Below, one piece after another: positions 1-8,374 of a stretch of 64,000 nucleotides of DNA. Position 1 is the stretch's first letter. Each line of letters starts with the position of its first letter. The DNA comes from Polaromonas sp. (lineage in GTDB: Bacteria > Pseudomonadota > Gammaproteobacteria > Burkholderiales > Burkholderiaceae_C), in the NCBI RefSeq assembly GCF_010365105.1, contig NZ_JAAFGZ010000001.1:124001-188000 (forward strand), written 5' to 3'. The notes beneath the pieces were generated by a model. That model was not told the origin of the DNA and made no database searches. It was given only the letters and a program-made list of their open reading frames with translations. Position numbers and translations under genes: made by a program.

Positions 1-915
1 CTTACGCTCGGCGGCGTCCTTGGCGGCCTGCGCCGAACGGTCCTTTTCATGGATGCGCGCGGTCAGCACCTTCATGGCCTGCGCCTTGTTGCCGTGCTGG
101 CTGCGGCCTTCCTGGCATTCGGCGACGATGCCGGTCGGCAGGTGCGTGATGCGCACGGCCGAATCGGTCTTGTTGATGTGCTGGCCGCCGGCGCCGCTGG
201 CACGGTAGGTGTCGATGCGCAAATCAGCCGGGTTGATCTGGATGGCGACGGCTTCGTCAGGCTCTGCCAGCACGGCCACAGTGCAGGCGCTGGTGTGGAT
301 GCGGCCCTGGGTTTCGGTTGCCGGCACGCGCTGCACGCGGTGGCCGCCCGACTCGAAGCGCAGCTTGCCGTACACGCCCACGCCCAGAATGTCGGGCGGG
401 CCGTCGATGCGCAGCACCACTTCCTTGTAGCCGCCGAGCTCGCTTGGCGACTCGCTGATGATCTCGACCTGCCAGCGCTTGCGCTCGGCAAAGCGGGTGT
501 ACAGGCGAAACAGGTCGGCGGCAAACAGCGCCGATTCGTCGCCGCCCGCACCGGCGCGGATTTCAATAAAGGCCGCACGCTTGTCGTCCGGGTCCTTGGG
601 AATCAGCATCAGCTGCAGCGCTTCGTCGATTTGCGCGATGTCGGCCTTGGCGGCGTCGATTTCTTCCTCGGCCATGGCCGCCATATCGGGGTCGCTCCTG
701 GCTTCGGTCAGCATGCTTTCAGCGCCGGCCAGATCGGCCTCGCGGCGGGTGAGGCGGTTGTACTGCTCGGCCACGACGCTGGCTTCGGCGTGCTCGCGGG
801 TCAGGGTGCGAAATCGGTCCAGGTCACTGACCACGTCGCTGGCAGACAGCAGGGCGTCAAGTTCATGCAGGCGCAAAAGCTGGCGGTCGAGGGTCTGGCG
901 GAGAAAGGGTTTCAT
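1..915 (-). CDS. prfA: Peptide chain release factor 1, 3' end cut by window edge
   Basis: Releases the finished peptide from the ribosome at UAA and UAG stop codons in the cytoplasm. The minus-strand frame from the ATG at 915 ([16 protein letters not shown]) runs open to the window edge and gives 305 of the family's roughly 360 residues, so the C-terminus is missing. The GGQ loop that reaches the peptidyl transferase centre reads [16 protein letters not shown], the class I release factor signature. The gene starts 96 bases after hemA ends on the same strand; hemA-prfA is a common proteobacterial order and suggests co-transcription. A palindrome CCGGCAA/TTGCCGG (948-962) lies in the gap. prfB is the alternative, but the hemA linkage and the N-terminus favour prfA. 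Confidence 0.96.
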   Translation of the reverse strand, partial: MKPFLRQTLDRQLLRLHELDALLSASDVVSDLDRFRTLTREHAEASVVAEQYNRLTRREADLAGAESMLTEARSDPDMAAMAEEEIDAAKADIAQIDEALQLMLIPKDPDDKRAAFIEIRAGAGGDESALFAADLFRLYTRFAERKRWQVEIISESPSELGGYKEVVLRIDGPPDILGVGVYGKLRFESGGHRVQRVPATETQGRIHTSACTVAVLAEPDEAVAIQINPADLRIDTYRASGAGGQHINKTDSAVRITHLPTGIVAECQEGRSQHGNKAQAMKVLTARIHEKDRSAQAAKDAAERK

Positions 916-1011
916 GGGCAAGGACAAGAAGGCATCAGGGGAGGCTTCCGGCAACTTGCCGGGAGGAGGGCGCAGTGTGCTTTGGCGGCTGCGGCGGTTC
1001 GAAGCCCGTCG

Positions 1012-2301
1012 CTAACGCTCTTTGCGATCTGCCGTGGCCCGGGGCGTCTGGCCTCGCAGGAACAGCTTGGACACGGTGCGCGCCGTGGCTTCTCGGCTGC
1101 TGGCATCGCCCGCATGCAGCTCGGCCATGGCGCCGTGCAGCATTTTTTGCGTCAGGCCACGGCTCATGGCTTCGAGCACTTCCTCGATGGACTCGCCCCG
1201 GGCCAGCAGTTTTTTGGCGCGTCCGATCTCCAGCGCGCGCCAGGTATCGGCCTGCGCATTGAGCTGCTGGATCAGCGGCACGCTGCCGCGCTGGTCCAGC
1301 CAGTGCATGAAGTTCTGCACGCCCGCGTCGATGATGACCTCGGCTTCGGCCACTGCCGCCTGCCGGCTGTCGCGGCCGGTCTGCACCACATGCGCCAGGT
1401 CATCGACGGTGTAGAGGTAAACATCGGACAGCGCCTTGACTTCGGGCTCGATGTCACGTGGCACCGCCAGATCGACCATGAACATCGGCCGGTACCGGCG
1501 TTGCTTCAGTGCGCGCTCTACCGCGCCCAGGCCGATGATGGGCAGGGTGCTCGCGGTGCAGCTGATGACCGCGTCGAATTCATGCAGGCGGTCGGGCAGG
1601 TCGCCCAGGCGCATCACCTCGGCGCCAAAGCGGCTGGCGAGTTTTTCGCCGCGCGCCAGGGAGCGATTGGCAATTGCCATGGCCTTGGGGTTTTTGGCGG
1701 CGAAATGGGTGGCCGCCAGGTCGATCATTTCACCGGCGCCGACAAACAGCACCTTGATGTCGCCCAGGTCTTCAAACAGCTGGCCGGCCAGCCGCACGGC
1801 GGCGGCGGCCATGCTGATGCTGTGCGCGCCGATTTCGGTGCTGGTGCGAACCTCTTTGGCCACGCAAAAGGAGCGCTGGAACAGCTGGTGCAGCGTGGTG
1901 CCCATTGCGCCAGCGTCTTCGGCTGCGCGCACCGCGTCTTTCATCTGGCCGAGGATCTGCGGCTCGCCCAGCACCATCGAATCGAGGCCGCTGGCGACGC
2001 GGAAGGCATGGCGCGCGGCCTGGTCGTCCTGCAGCGTATAGGTATGGGCGCGCAGCAGGGCCGACGACACGCCGCCGTTGTGCGCCAGCCATTCCATGGT
2101 GCTGTCCAGGTCTTCGGTGTCGCCGGCGCAGTAGATCTCGGTGCGGTTGCAGGTCGAGAGCAGCGTGGCCTCGGGCTGGCGCGCCAGCGAGGCGCGCAGC
2201 CCGCGCAGGGTGGGTTCGACCTGGTCGAGGGCGAACGCGAAGCGCCCGCGCAAATCCAGCGGTGCGGTGTGATGGTTTAGCCCCAGGGCCCAGACTGACA
2301 T
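1012..2301 (-). CDS. hemA: Glutamyl-tRNA reductase
   Basis: Catalyses NADPH-dependent reduction of glutamyl-tRNA(Glu) to glutamate-1-semialdehyde, the first committed step of C5-pathway haem synthesis. The protein has 429 residues, close to the usual 420-430. The N-terminal catalytic domain opens [18 protein letters not shown] and contains STCNRTEIY, whose Cys at about residue 51 is the expected nucleophile. The [12 protein letters not shown] segment and a Rossmann-like NADPH region ([17 protein letters not shown]) follow, then the helical dimerisation domain. The start fits the family N-terminus. It lies directly upstream of prfA and is divergent from the small membrane-protein gene at 2413, so a promoter is expected in 2302-2412; an AT-rich TATAAAATT tract is present near 2310. 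Confidence 0.97.
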   Translation of the reverse strand: MSVWALGLNHHTAPLDLRGRFAFALDQVEPTLRGLRASLARQPEATLLSTCNRTEIYCAGDTEDLDSTMEWLAHNGGVSSALLRAHTYTLQDDQAARHAFRVASGLDSMVLGEPQILGQMKDAVRAAEDAGAMGTTLHQLFQRSFCVAKEVRTSTEIGAHSISMAAAAVRLAGQLFEDLGDIKVLFVGAGEMIDLAATHFAAKNPKAMAIANRSLARGEKLASRFGAEVMRLGDLPDRLHEFDAVISCTASTLPIIGLGAVERALKQRRYRPMFMVDLAVPRDIEPEVKALSDVYLYTVDDLAHVVQTGRDSRQAAVAEAEVIIDAGVQNFMHWLDQRGSVPLIQQLNAQADTWRALEIGRAKKLLARGESIEEVLEAMSRGLTQKMLHGAMAELHAGDASSREATARTVSKLFLRGQTPRATADRKER

Positions 2302-2412
2302 AGGCGCATTATAAAATTGAAGTGATCAGAACCGGGTGCCCGGCCACAATCTCCTTTTGCCCCTTTCCACCGGCCGCTTCTGGCGCGTTTCCCTGAATCC
2401 CGACGGACTGCC

Positions 2413-2703
2413 ATGACTGCTTATCTCCTTGCCGGGCACCTGCTCAACCTCCTGGCGCCGGCTGCGCTGATCGCCTTGCTGCTGGTGGCATTTTCCCGCC
2501 TGATTCCGGGATTTTTTACATCAAACAAGGCGTTTTCGCATGTCTGGTGGGTACAGACTGCTATCAATTTTGTAGTCGGATCGACGATGCTTGTCGCTGG
2601 CCTGGTCCTGCTGGGTCGTGACGGCAAGATGCTGACCTATGTGCTTGTGGTGCTGGCCATGGCGACCAGCCAGTGGTGCCAACTGGGGAGCTGGAAGCGC
2701 TAG
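2413..2703 (+). CDS. Small integral membrane protein of unknown function
   Basis: A 96-residue hydrophobic protein with about three predicted membrane segments: residues 5-30 (LAGHLLNLLAPAALIALLL), 48-70 and 76-90. No catalytic motif or family is recognised. It is divergent from hemA and ends about 70 bases before the convergent ugpQ gene. Its middle (QTAINFVV) is encoded by TGCTATCAATTTTGTAG, which resembles the head of the short interspersed repeat described elsewhere in this window, so part of the coding sequence may come from a repeat. The start codon follows a short leader without a strong ribosome site. That it is a real gene is inferred from its composition and clean gene boundaries. 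Confidence 0.7.
   Translation: MTAYLLAGHLLNLLAPAALIALLLVAFSRLIPGFFTSNKAFSHVWWVQTAINFVVGSTMLVAGLVLLGRDGKMLTYVLVVLAMATSQWCQLGSWKR
2559..2578 (+). repeat. Possible partial copy of short repeat family B, inside a CDS
   Basis: TGCTATCAATTTTGTAG matches the head of the TGCTA-N10-AGCTGCTTGC repeat seen at 21326, 33009 and 34590. Only the first 17 or so bases fit, so this may be chance. It lies in frame within the small membrane-protein gene. Confidence 0.35.
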
Positions 2704-2771
2704 CAGCCAGGTTGTCCGGTGCCCGGCTGGCAACCGGTTTGTTGATCTGGGTCAATAAAACGCCAGCCGCA

Positions 2772-3689
2772 TCAAGCCGGGCTGAACAGATCCACCCGGT
2801 CGGTGATGATGCCGTCGGTGCCCAGTTCCATCAGGCGCCGGGCGGTTGCCTCGTCGTTCACCGTGTAGCTCAAGGCGCGCAAGCCCGCCGCATGCACAAT
2901 TTCAACAAGGGCGCTGTCCCACAAGGCGTGGTTGCAGACCACTGCGACGCAGCCCAGCGCAAGGGCGGCTTGCAGCCAGCCATCAGGCAGCGTGTCCAGC
3001 AGCAGGCCGCGCGGCAAACCGGGCGCGGTTTTGCGCGCACCCTGCAGCGCATCGTGTGAAAAAGACGTCAGCAATGGCAAAACGCTTGTGCCTTGCCACC
3101 AGCGCAGGGCATGCGATGCCACCACCTCGCCGGTGCGGCGCTCGGTGCCCGGCGTCGGCTTGATCTCGATGTTCAGCGCATAGCCATTGGCGCGGCAAAA
3201 GCGGGCGGCGTTTTCCAGCGTCGGCAGCGGCTCGCCGGCAAAGGCGCGCGAATGCCAGCTACCGGCGTCGAGTTGCGACAATTCGGCCCAGGCATGGTCG
3301 CCGCCTGTCTCGCTCGCATCGGCCGCCAGTTTTCCGGCTGCATTGGTCGTGCGGATGAGGGTGGCGTCGTGCATCAGGAAAGGCACGCCGTCGGCGCTGA
3401 GCTTGGCATCGCATTCGAACATGCGGTAGCCGTGCTGTGCGCCCAGGCGGAAGGCGGCGAGCGTGTTTTCAGGCGCCAGCTTGCCGGCGCCCCGGTGCGC
3501 GATCCAGAATGGATAAGGCCAGCTGGCCCCCACGCTGCCCACTGCGTGTGGTTCGCTGCCCCCCAAGGGGGCCACTGCGCCTGCAGTCCGGCAAAGCCGG
3601 TCCTGCGGCCCCTGCTGGTCCGGGGCGGAGAGAGGGGAAACGCGCCCGGTTACTGGGTGGGCTGGGCTGCTGGCGTCTGGTTTGGTCAC
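2772..3689 (-). CDS. ugpQ: Glycerophosphodiester phosphodiesterase, cytoplasmic UgpQ type
   Basis: Hydrolyses glycerophosphodiesters taken up by the Ugp transporter to glycerol-3-phosphate and an alcohol. The GDPD signature is clear: [29 protein letters not shown], and the C-terminal [11 protein letters not shown]. The frame gives 305 residues if it starts at the GTG at 3689, which overlaps the ugpC stop (GTGA) and would allow translational coupling. The first 55 or so residues are unlike the family, because much of that stretch is encoded by a copy of interspersed repeat family A (3527-3619). The family-like part begins at [12 protein letters not shown], so real starts could be GTG at 3542 or 3533 inside the repeat. 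Last gene of the ugp operon. Function is near certain; the start is not. Confidence 0.92.
   Translation of the reverse strand: MTKPDASSPAHPVTGRVSPLSAPDQQGPQDRLCRTAGAVAPLGGSEPHAVGSVGASWPYPFWIAHRGAGKLAPENTLAAFRLGAQHGYRMFECDAKLSADGVPFLMHDATLIRTTNAAGKLAADASETGGDHAWAELSQLDAGSWHSRAFAGEPLPTLENAARFCRANGYALNIEIKPTPGTERRTGEVVASHALRWWQGTSVLPLLTSFSHDALQGARKTAPGLPRGLLLDTLPDGWLQAALALGCVAVVCNHALWDSALVEIVHAAGLRALSYTVNDEATARRLMELGTDGIITDRVDLFSPA
3527..3619 (+). repeat. Interspersed repeat family A, copy 1 (inside the 5' end of ugpQ)
   Basis: About 93 bases beginning CCCCACGCTGCCCACTGCG and ending near CCCCTGCTGGT. Two internal hairpin-prone parts are visible: CCCCCCAAGGGGG and CCGGCAAAGCCGG. It matches the copies at 5667-5760 (opposite orientation) and 15051-15142. 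Here it is read through by ugpQ and may supply its start codon. Confidence 0.9.
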
Positions 3690-4705
3690 AGGCGCTGGCC
3701 GGTGGCGGTGTCGAACCAGTGCAGCCGGTCGGGGCGCGGCGCCACCTGCAGCGTCTGGCCGATCGTTGGCGCCAGCGACAGGCTTTCGTCGGTGCGCACG
3801 ATCAGGAACTCGTCGCCCAGTCGGCAGTACAGCAGGCGTTCGGCACCCAGCATTTCGATGGTTTCGACCACTACCGTCCAGCCGGTGTTGCCGACCTGCA
3901 AATGCTCGGGACGTATGCCCAGAATGGCGCCTGCCGGACCACCAAAGTCAGAATTTGGTGCGTTTTTAAGCAGGTTCATCGGCGGAGAACCCATGAAGCT
4001 GGCGACAAAGGTGGTCGCGGGCCGGTTGTAAACCTCTTCCGGCGTGCCGAACTGCTCCATACGACCGGCGTTCATCACCATCATGCGCTGGGCCAGCGTC
4101 ATGGCTTCGACCTGGTCGTGCGTGACGAACAGCGAGGTGATGCCAAGTTCGCGGTGCAGCTTCTGGATTTCAAGCCGGGTCTGCACGCGCAGCTTGGCGT
4201 CCAGGTTGGACAGCGGCTCGTCGAACAAAAACACCTGCGGCTGGCGCACGATGGCCCGGCCCATGGCGACGCGCTGGCGCTGGCCGCCCGACAGGGCGCG
4301 CGGCTTGCGGTCGAGCAGGTGGCCGAGTTCAAGGATTTTTGCGGCCTTGTCCACGCGTGACTTGATCTCTTCCTTGGGCACCTTGGCAATCTTCAGGCCG
4401 TAGGCCATGTTGTCGAACACGCTCATGTGCGGGTAAAGCGCATAGTTCTGGAACACCATGGCAATGTCGCGCTCGGACGGCTCCAGGTCGTTGACGACCC
4501 GGCCGCCTATGGAAATCTGGCCTTCGGTGACCTCTTCCAGCCCGGCGACCATGCGCAGCAGGGTGGATTTGCCGCAGCCCGACGGGCCGACGATGACGAT
4601 GAATTCGTGGTCGGCAATTTCGGCGCTGACGCCGTGCAGCACCGGTACTGCGCTTTTGCCGGTGCCGTAGCGCTTGATGACGTTGTTGAGGGAAAGGGAT
4701 GCCAT
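3686..4705 (-). CDS. ugpC: sn-Glycerol-3-phosphate ABC transporter, ATP-binding protein
   Basis: ATPase of the Ugp importer, driving uptake of glycerol-3-phosphate and glycerophosphodiesters at the inner membrane. The protein has 339 residues, typical of the MalK/UgpC class. Walker A is GPSGCGKST (residues 40-48), the ABC signature LSGGQ is near 138-142, Walker B VFLFDEP is near 158-164, and the H-loop is FVTHDQ. The C-terminal third is the regulatory OB-fold domain (GIRPEHLQV). The ATG at 4705 gives the standard N-terminus [14 protein letters not shown]. It starts 21 bases after ugpE and overlaps ugpQ by four bases. Sugar-importing relatives are similar, but the ugpB, A, E and Q neighbours settle the assignment. 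Confidence 0.95.
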   Translation of the reverse strand: MASLSLNNVIKRYGTGKSAVPVLHGVSAEIADHEFIVIVGPSGCGKSTLLRMVAGLEEVTEGQISIGGRVVNDLEPSERDIAMVFQNYALYPHMSVFDNMAYGLKIAKVPKEEIKSRVDKAAKILELGHLLDRKPRALSGGQRQRVAMGRAIVRQPQVFLFDEPLSNLDAKLRVQTRLEIQKLHRELGITSLFVTHDQVEAMTLAQRMMVMNAGRMEQFGTPEEVYNRPATTFVASFMGSPPMNLLKNAPNSDFGGPAGAILGIRPEHLQVGNTGWTVVVETIEMLGAERLLYCRLGDEFLIVRTDESLSLAPTIGQTLQVAPRPDRLHWFDTATGQRL

Positions 4706-4726
4706 GGATTAAGTGCCTGTCTTTGT

Positions 4727-5578
4727 CTATTTTTCGGTATCAACCAGGCCCTTGACGAACCACTTCTGCATCAGCACCACGACCAGCGCGGGCGGCAGCA
4801 TGGCCAGGATGGCGGTGGCCATGACGACGTTCCATTCGTTGGCCGCATCGCCGCCGGCAATCATCCGTTTGATGCCGATGACCACCGGGTACATGTCTTC
4901 GCTGGTGGTGGCCAGCAGCGGCCAGAGGTACTGGTTCCAGCCATAGATGAACTGGATCACGAACAGCGCGGCCATCGAGGTTTTCGACAGCGGCAGCAAG
5001 ATGTCCCAGAAAAAGCGCATCGGGCTGGCGCCGTCCATGCGCGCCGCCTCAACCAGTTCATCGGGCACGGTCATGAAAAACTGGCGGAACAAAAACGTGG
5101 CGGTGGCCGAGGCAATCAGCGGAATCGTCAGGCCGGCATAACTGTTGAGCATGCCCAGGTCCGACACCACCTGGTAGGTCGGCCCGATGCGCACTTCCAC
5201 CGGCAGCATCAGCGTGACAAAAATCGACCAGAAGAAGAAATTCTTGAACGGAAAGCGGAAATACACGATGGCAAAAGCCGACAGTAGGGAAATCGTGATC
5301 TTGCCGAACGTGATGACCAGGGCAGTGACCAGGCTGACCCACATCATGCGGGCCACGGGGGCCGTGGAACCGGCACCGTCGCCGCCGCCGAACAGCGCGG
5401 TCTTGTAGGTTTCCCACATGTTGCTGCCCGGCCACATCGGCATCGGCGCCTGGATGATGTCCTGCGCCGTATGGGTCGAGGCCACAAAAGCCAGGTACAG
5501 CGGAAAAGCCACCACCACAATGCCCAGCAGCATGACGAGGTGGGCAAAGATTTTCAAGACGGCGCTGCGCTCAACCAT
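4727..5578 (-). CDS. ugpE: sn-Glycerol-3-phosphate ABC transporter permease UgpE
   Basis: Second permease subunit of the Ugp importer, in the inner membrane. From the ATG at 5578 it has 283 residues and begins [17 protein letters not shown], which fits the known UgpE N-terminus. A longer frame reaches 5632, but its extra 18 residues look non-coding. About six membrane segments are visible. The EAA loop that contacts the ATPase reads [20 protein letters not shown], and the C-terminus [11 protein letters not shown] is typical. Repeat family A (5667-5760) fills much of the 186-base gap from ugpA, which could lower or modulate read-through between the two permease genes. Confidence 0.94.
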   Translation of the reverse strand: MVERSAVLKIFAHLVMLLGIVVVAFPLYLAFVASTHTAQDIIQAPMPMWPGSNMWETYKTALFGGGDGAGSTAPVARMMWVSLVTALVITFGKITISLLSAFAIVYFRFPFKNFFFWSIFVTLMLPVEVRIGPTYQVVSDLGMLNSYAGLTIPLIASATATFLFRQFFMTVPDELVEAARMDGASPMRFFWDILLPLSKTSMAALFVIQFIYGWNQYLWPLLATTSEDMYPVVIGIKRMIAGGDAANEWNVVMATAILAMLPPALVVVLMQKWFVKGLVDTEK

Positions 5579-5666
5579 GGCGCACATCCCAATGCCGCGC
5601 ATGGATAACAGGATGCCTGCTGCCGGGCGCAAAACCGCGTGCAGCGGGGAGCACTGAGGCCTTATG

Positions 5667-5760
5667 CCAGCAGGGGCCGCGGAACCGGCTATGCCGGGCC
5701 GCAGGCGCAGCGGCCCCCTCGGGGGGCAGAGAGCGACACGAAGTGCGCGAACGTGGGGGC
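5667..5760 (-). repeat. Interspersed repeat family A, copy 2 (between ugpA and ugpE)
   Basis: The reverse complement of this stretch matches copies 1 and 3: GCCCCCACGTTCGCGCAC, then CCCCCCGAGGGGG, then GGCGCAGGCCCG-like GC-rich sequence and CCGCGGCCCCTGCTGGC. The inner CCGGCA-TAGCCGG stem is slightly diverged. It is intergenic and lies in the transcribed ugp mRNA. Confidence 0.88.
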
Positions 5761-5764
5761 ATCA

Positions 5765-6646
5765 TCAGTACTGGACCTTCTTTTCAACATAGCGGAACTG
5801 GACCACGGTGAGCGCGATCACGATGACCATCAGCACCACCGACTGCGCGGCAGACCCGCCCAGGTCGCCGTTCTTGAAGCCGTCGTGGTACACCTTGTAA
5901 ACCAGGATCAGGGTGTCGCGGCCCGGGCCGCCCTGGGTCGAGGCATCGACAATGGCGAAGGTGTCAAAAAACGCGTAAACGATGTTGATGACCAGCAAAA
6001 AGAAGGTCGTCGGCGACAGCAGCGGAAACTGGATCGACCAGAACCGCCGCCAGGGCCGCGCGCCGTCAATCGCCGCCGCCTCGATCAGCGACTTGGGGAT
6101 CGACTGCAGCCCGGCCAGAAAAAACAGGAAGTTGTAAGAAATCTGCTTCCACACCGCCGCCATGATGATCAGCGTCATGGCATGGCTGGAGTTGAGCAGG
6201 TGGTTCCAGTCAATCCCGATGACGTGCAGCGCATACGTCACCACGCCCAGCGTGGGCGAGAACATGAAGATCCACAGCACGCCGGCCACGGCAGGCGCCA
6301 CGGCATAGGGAAGGATCAGCAGGGTTTTGTACGCCAGCGCGCCTTTGATGATGCGGTCGGCAAACACCGCCAGCACCAGCGACAGGCTGATGCCCAGTGC
6401 CGCCACCATGATGGAGAAGAAAGCGGTGGTCTTGAACGACTCCAGGTAGGCCTCGTCGTTGAACAGGTTCCTGAAGTTGTCCAGGCCCACCCATTCGGTG
6501 GACAGGCCGAAGGCGTCCTGCAGCTGAAAGGACTGCAGCAGCGCCTGACCAGCGGGCCAGAAGAAAAAGACGCTGATGACGATCAGCTGCGGGGCCAGCA
6601 GCAGCCAGGGCAGCCAGGCCGAACGAAAAAGAACGCGTTTTTCCAT
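5765..6646 (-). CDS. ugpA: sn-Glycerol-3-phosphate ABC transporter permease UgpA
   Basis: First permease subunit of the Ugp importer. 293 residues, as expected. The N-terminus [20 protein letters not shown] leads into the first of about six membrane helices. The EAA motif reads [20 protein letters not shown], and the C-terminal part has the conserved [19 protein letters not shown]. The ATG at 6646 is the natural start. It is separated from ugpB by about 200 bases that hold an 11-bp perfect inverted repeat (6682-6722), and from ugpE by a family A repeat. With UgpE it forms the transmembrane channel, energised by UgpC and fed by UgpB. Confidence 0.95.
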   Translation of the reverse strand: MEKRVLFRSAWLPWLLLAPQLIVISVFFFWPAGQALLQSFQLQDAFGLSTEWVGLDNFRNLFNDEAYLESFKTTAFFSIMVAALGISLSLVLAVFADRIIKGALAYKTLLILPYAVAPAVAGVLWIFMFSPTLGVVTYALHVIGIDWNHLLNSSHAMTLIIMAAVWKQISYNFLFFLAGLQSIPKSLIEAAAIDGARPWRRFWSIQFPLLSPTTFFLLVINIVYAFFDTFAIVDASTQGGPGRDTLILVYKVYHDGFKNGDLGGSAAQSVVLMVIVIALTVVQFRYVEKKVQY

Positions 6647-6681
6647 GGGGTCTGTTCAGGTTGGAGCCGCTTGGGCGAGCT

Positions 6682-6722
6682 GTTTTGCAAGCGTCAGCCC
6701 GAAGCGGGACAGCTTGCAAAAC
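6682..6722 (-). repeat. Perfect inverted repeat between ugpB and ugpA
   Basis: GTTTTGCAAGC (6682-6692) and GCTTGCAAAAC (6712-6722) are exact reverse complements around a 19-base loop, which can itself pair in part (GTC/GAC, CCC/GGG). No U-run follows on either strand, so it is not a classical terminator. In the mRNA it would form a stable hairpin just upstream of ugpA. By analogy with malE-malF it may protect ugpB mRNA from decay or limit read-through; that role is inference. Confidence 0.8.
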
Positions 6723-6848
6723 CATGGCGCACAGGGAAAGGGTCGGTGGGAAACGGATTTTGACATAAAAAATGCCGTTTCCGCCCGTCTGTGATGTGCC
6801 GGCAGCTATGGATTCAGGAGCAAAATCCGCCGCACGCTTGCCCCTGCT

Positions 6849-8168
6849 TCAGGACTTGTTGGCCTTCTGGAAACGCTCGAGTTGCTCATTGCCGCGCTTG
6901 ACGGCGGTGTCCAGGGCTTCCTTGGGCTGCTTTTTGCCGCTCCAGATCTGCTCGGTTTCCTCGTCGATGATGGTGCGGATCTGGTTGAAGTTGCCCAGGC
7001 GCACGCCGCGCGACTTGTCGGTGGTCTTGCGGATCATCTGCGACACCGCGACATCGGTGCCGGGGAACTGTTTGTAAAAGCCCGATTTTTCGGTCAACTC
7101 GAACGCTGCCATGGTGATGGGCAGATAGCCGGTGCGCTTGTGGCTGGCCGACTGCACTTCAGGCTTGGACAAATAGTTGAAGAAAGCCGCCACGCCCTTG
7201 TATTCAACCGGCTTCTTGCCGGCCATGGCCCACAGGCTGGCGCCGCCGATGACCGTGTTTTGCGGCGCGCCGGCCACATCCGGGTAATAGGGCAACTGGG
7301 CGATGCCATAGGCAAACTTGGCTTCCTTGCTGACACGGGCATACAGGCCTGACGAGCCGGTCATCATGGCGCATTCGCCCGACGGAAACGACACGTCTGC
7401 CGCATTGGCGCGGCCCTTGTAGACGAAGAGACCCTGCTTGGACATGTTGGCCAGGTTTTCGAAGTGGCGCACATGCAGCGGCGAGTTGAAGGCCAGCCGG
7501 GCCGATGGACCGCCGAAGCCGTTGTTCTGGGTGGCAAACAGCGTGTTGTGCCAGGTCGAGAAACTCTCCAGCTGCGTCCAGCTGATCCAGCTGGTGGTGA
7601 ACGGGCATTTGTGGCCGGCCGCCTTGAGCTTGCCGGCGGCCAACGCCACTTCGGGCCAGGTGGTCGGGGCTTTTTCCGGGTCGAGTCCGGCGGCCTTGAA
7701 GGCGTCCTTGTTGTAATAAAAGATCGTGGTCGAGCTGTTGAACGGAAAGCTCAGCATCTGGCCGTTGGGCGCCGTGTAGTAACCGGCCACGGCAGGAATG
7801 TAGGCCTTGGTGTCGAACTTGGCGCCGCCTTCGGTCATGACTTCACCGACCGGCTTGATCGCTCCCTTGGCCGCCATCATGGTCGCCGTGCCGACTTCAA
7901 ACACTTGCAGGATGTGCGGCGCGTTGCCGGAACGGAAAGCCGCCACCGCCGCTGTCATGGATTCGTCATACGTGCCCTTGAAGGTCGGCACGACCTTGTA
8001 ATCCTTCTGGCTGGCATTGAAGTCTTTGGCCAGGTCATTGACCCATTCGCCGAGCGGGCCGCTCATGGCATGCCACCACTGGACTTCGGTCTGGGCCTGG
8101 CTGGCCAGGGGCGCACACAGCGCGCAAATGGCTAGGGTGAGGGTGAGGGTGGATGAACGGTGTTTCAT
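6849..8168 (-). CDS. ugpB: sn-Glycerol-3-phosphate-binding periplasmic protein
   Basis: Captures glycerol-3-phosphate and glycerophosphodiesters in the periplasm and delivers them to UgpAE. 439 residues, matching the family. A signal peptide is visible (MKHRSSTLTLTLAICAL...ASQA, cleavage near residue 25), followed by the mature start QTEVQWWHAMSGPLGEWVND, a typical UgpB opening. TTSWISWTQLE and FNSSTTIFYYNKDAF are further family-like stretches. The ATG at 8168 has a good ribosome site (AGGAGA, 8 bases upstream). First gene of the ugp operon. The upstream region has one Pho-box-like half (CTGTCAC-AAAA, minus strand 8237-8227) with a poor second half, so PhoB control is possible but not shown. 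Confidence 0.96.
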   Translation of the reverse strand: MKHRSSTLTLTLAICALCAPLASQAQTEVQWWHAMSGPLGEWVNDLAKDFNASQKDYKVVPTFKGTYDESMTAAVAAFRSGNAPHILQVFEVGTATMMAAKGAIKPVGEVMTEGGAKFDTKAYIPAVAGYYTAPNGQMLSFPFNSSTTIFYYNKDAFKAAGLDPEKAPTTWPEVALAAGKLKAAGHKCPFTTSWISWTQLESFSTWHNTLFATQNNGFGGPSARLAFNSPLHVRHFENLANMSKQGLFVYKGRANAADVSFPSGECAMMTGSSGLYARVSKEAKFAYGIAQLPYYPDVAGAPQNTVIGGASLWAMAGKKPVEYKGVAAFFNYLSKPEVQSASHKRTGYLPITMAAFELTEKSGFYKQFPGTDVAVSQMIRKTTDKSRGVRLGNFNQIRTIIDEETEQIWSGKKQPKEALDTAVKRGNEQLERFQKANKS

Positions 8169-8374
8169 GAAATCTCCTGAGGGGAAAACGGGGTTCGCGG
8201 GAAGGAAAAAAACACTCTAGCCAGGTTTTGTGACAGCGCCATTTATACGACACGCTGCACGCAAGGCAAGCGGGGTTTCCATGAGGTCATTCTGGCCCGG
8301 TGCCCATAAAAGGTGCGCTGCGATAATATCGGACCAAAGCGCTGGACGTGGGTCCGAAGCCGCTGAAATTCACG

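Noticed and set aside
49..2280. 743-codon open frame on the plus strand
   Set aside because: It is antisense to prfA and hemA, both clear by motif; long antisense frames are expected in high-GC DNA.
8227..8244. Pho box before ugpB
   Set aside because: Only one half (CTGTCAC) fits; the second half is poor, so it is mentioned in the gene entry but not listed as a site.
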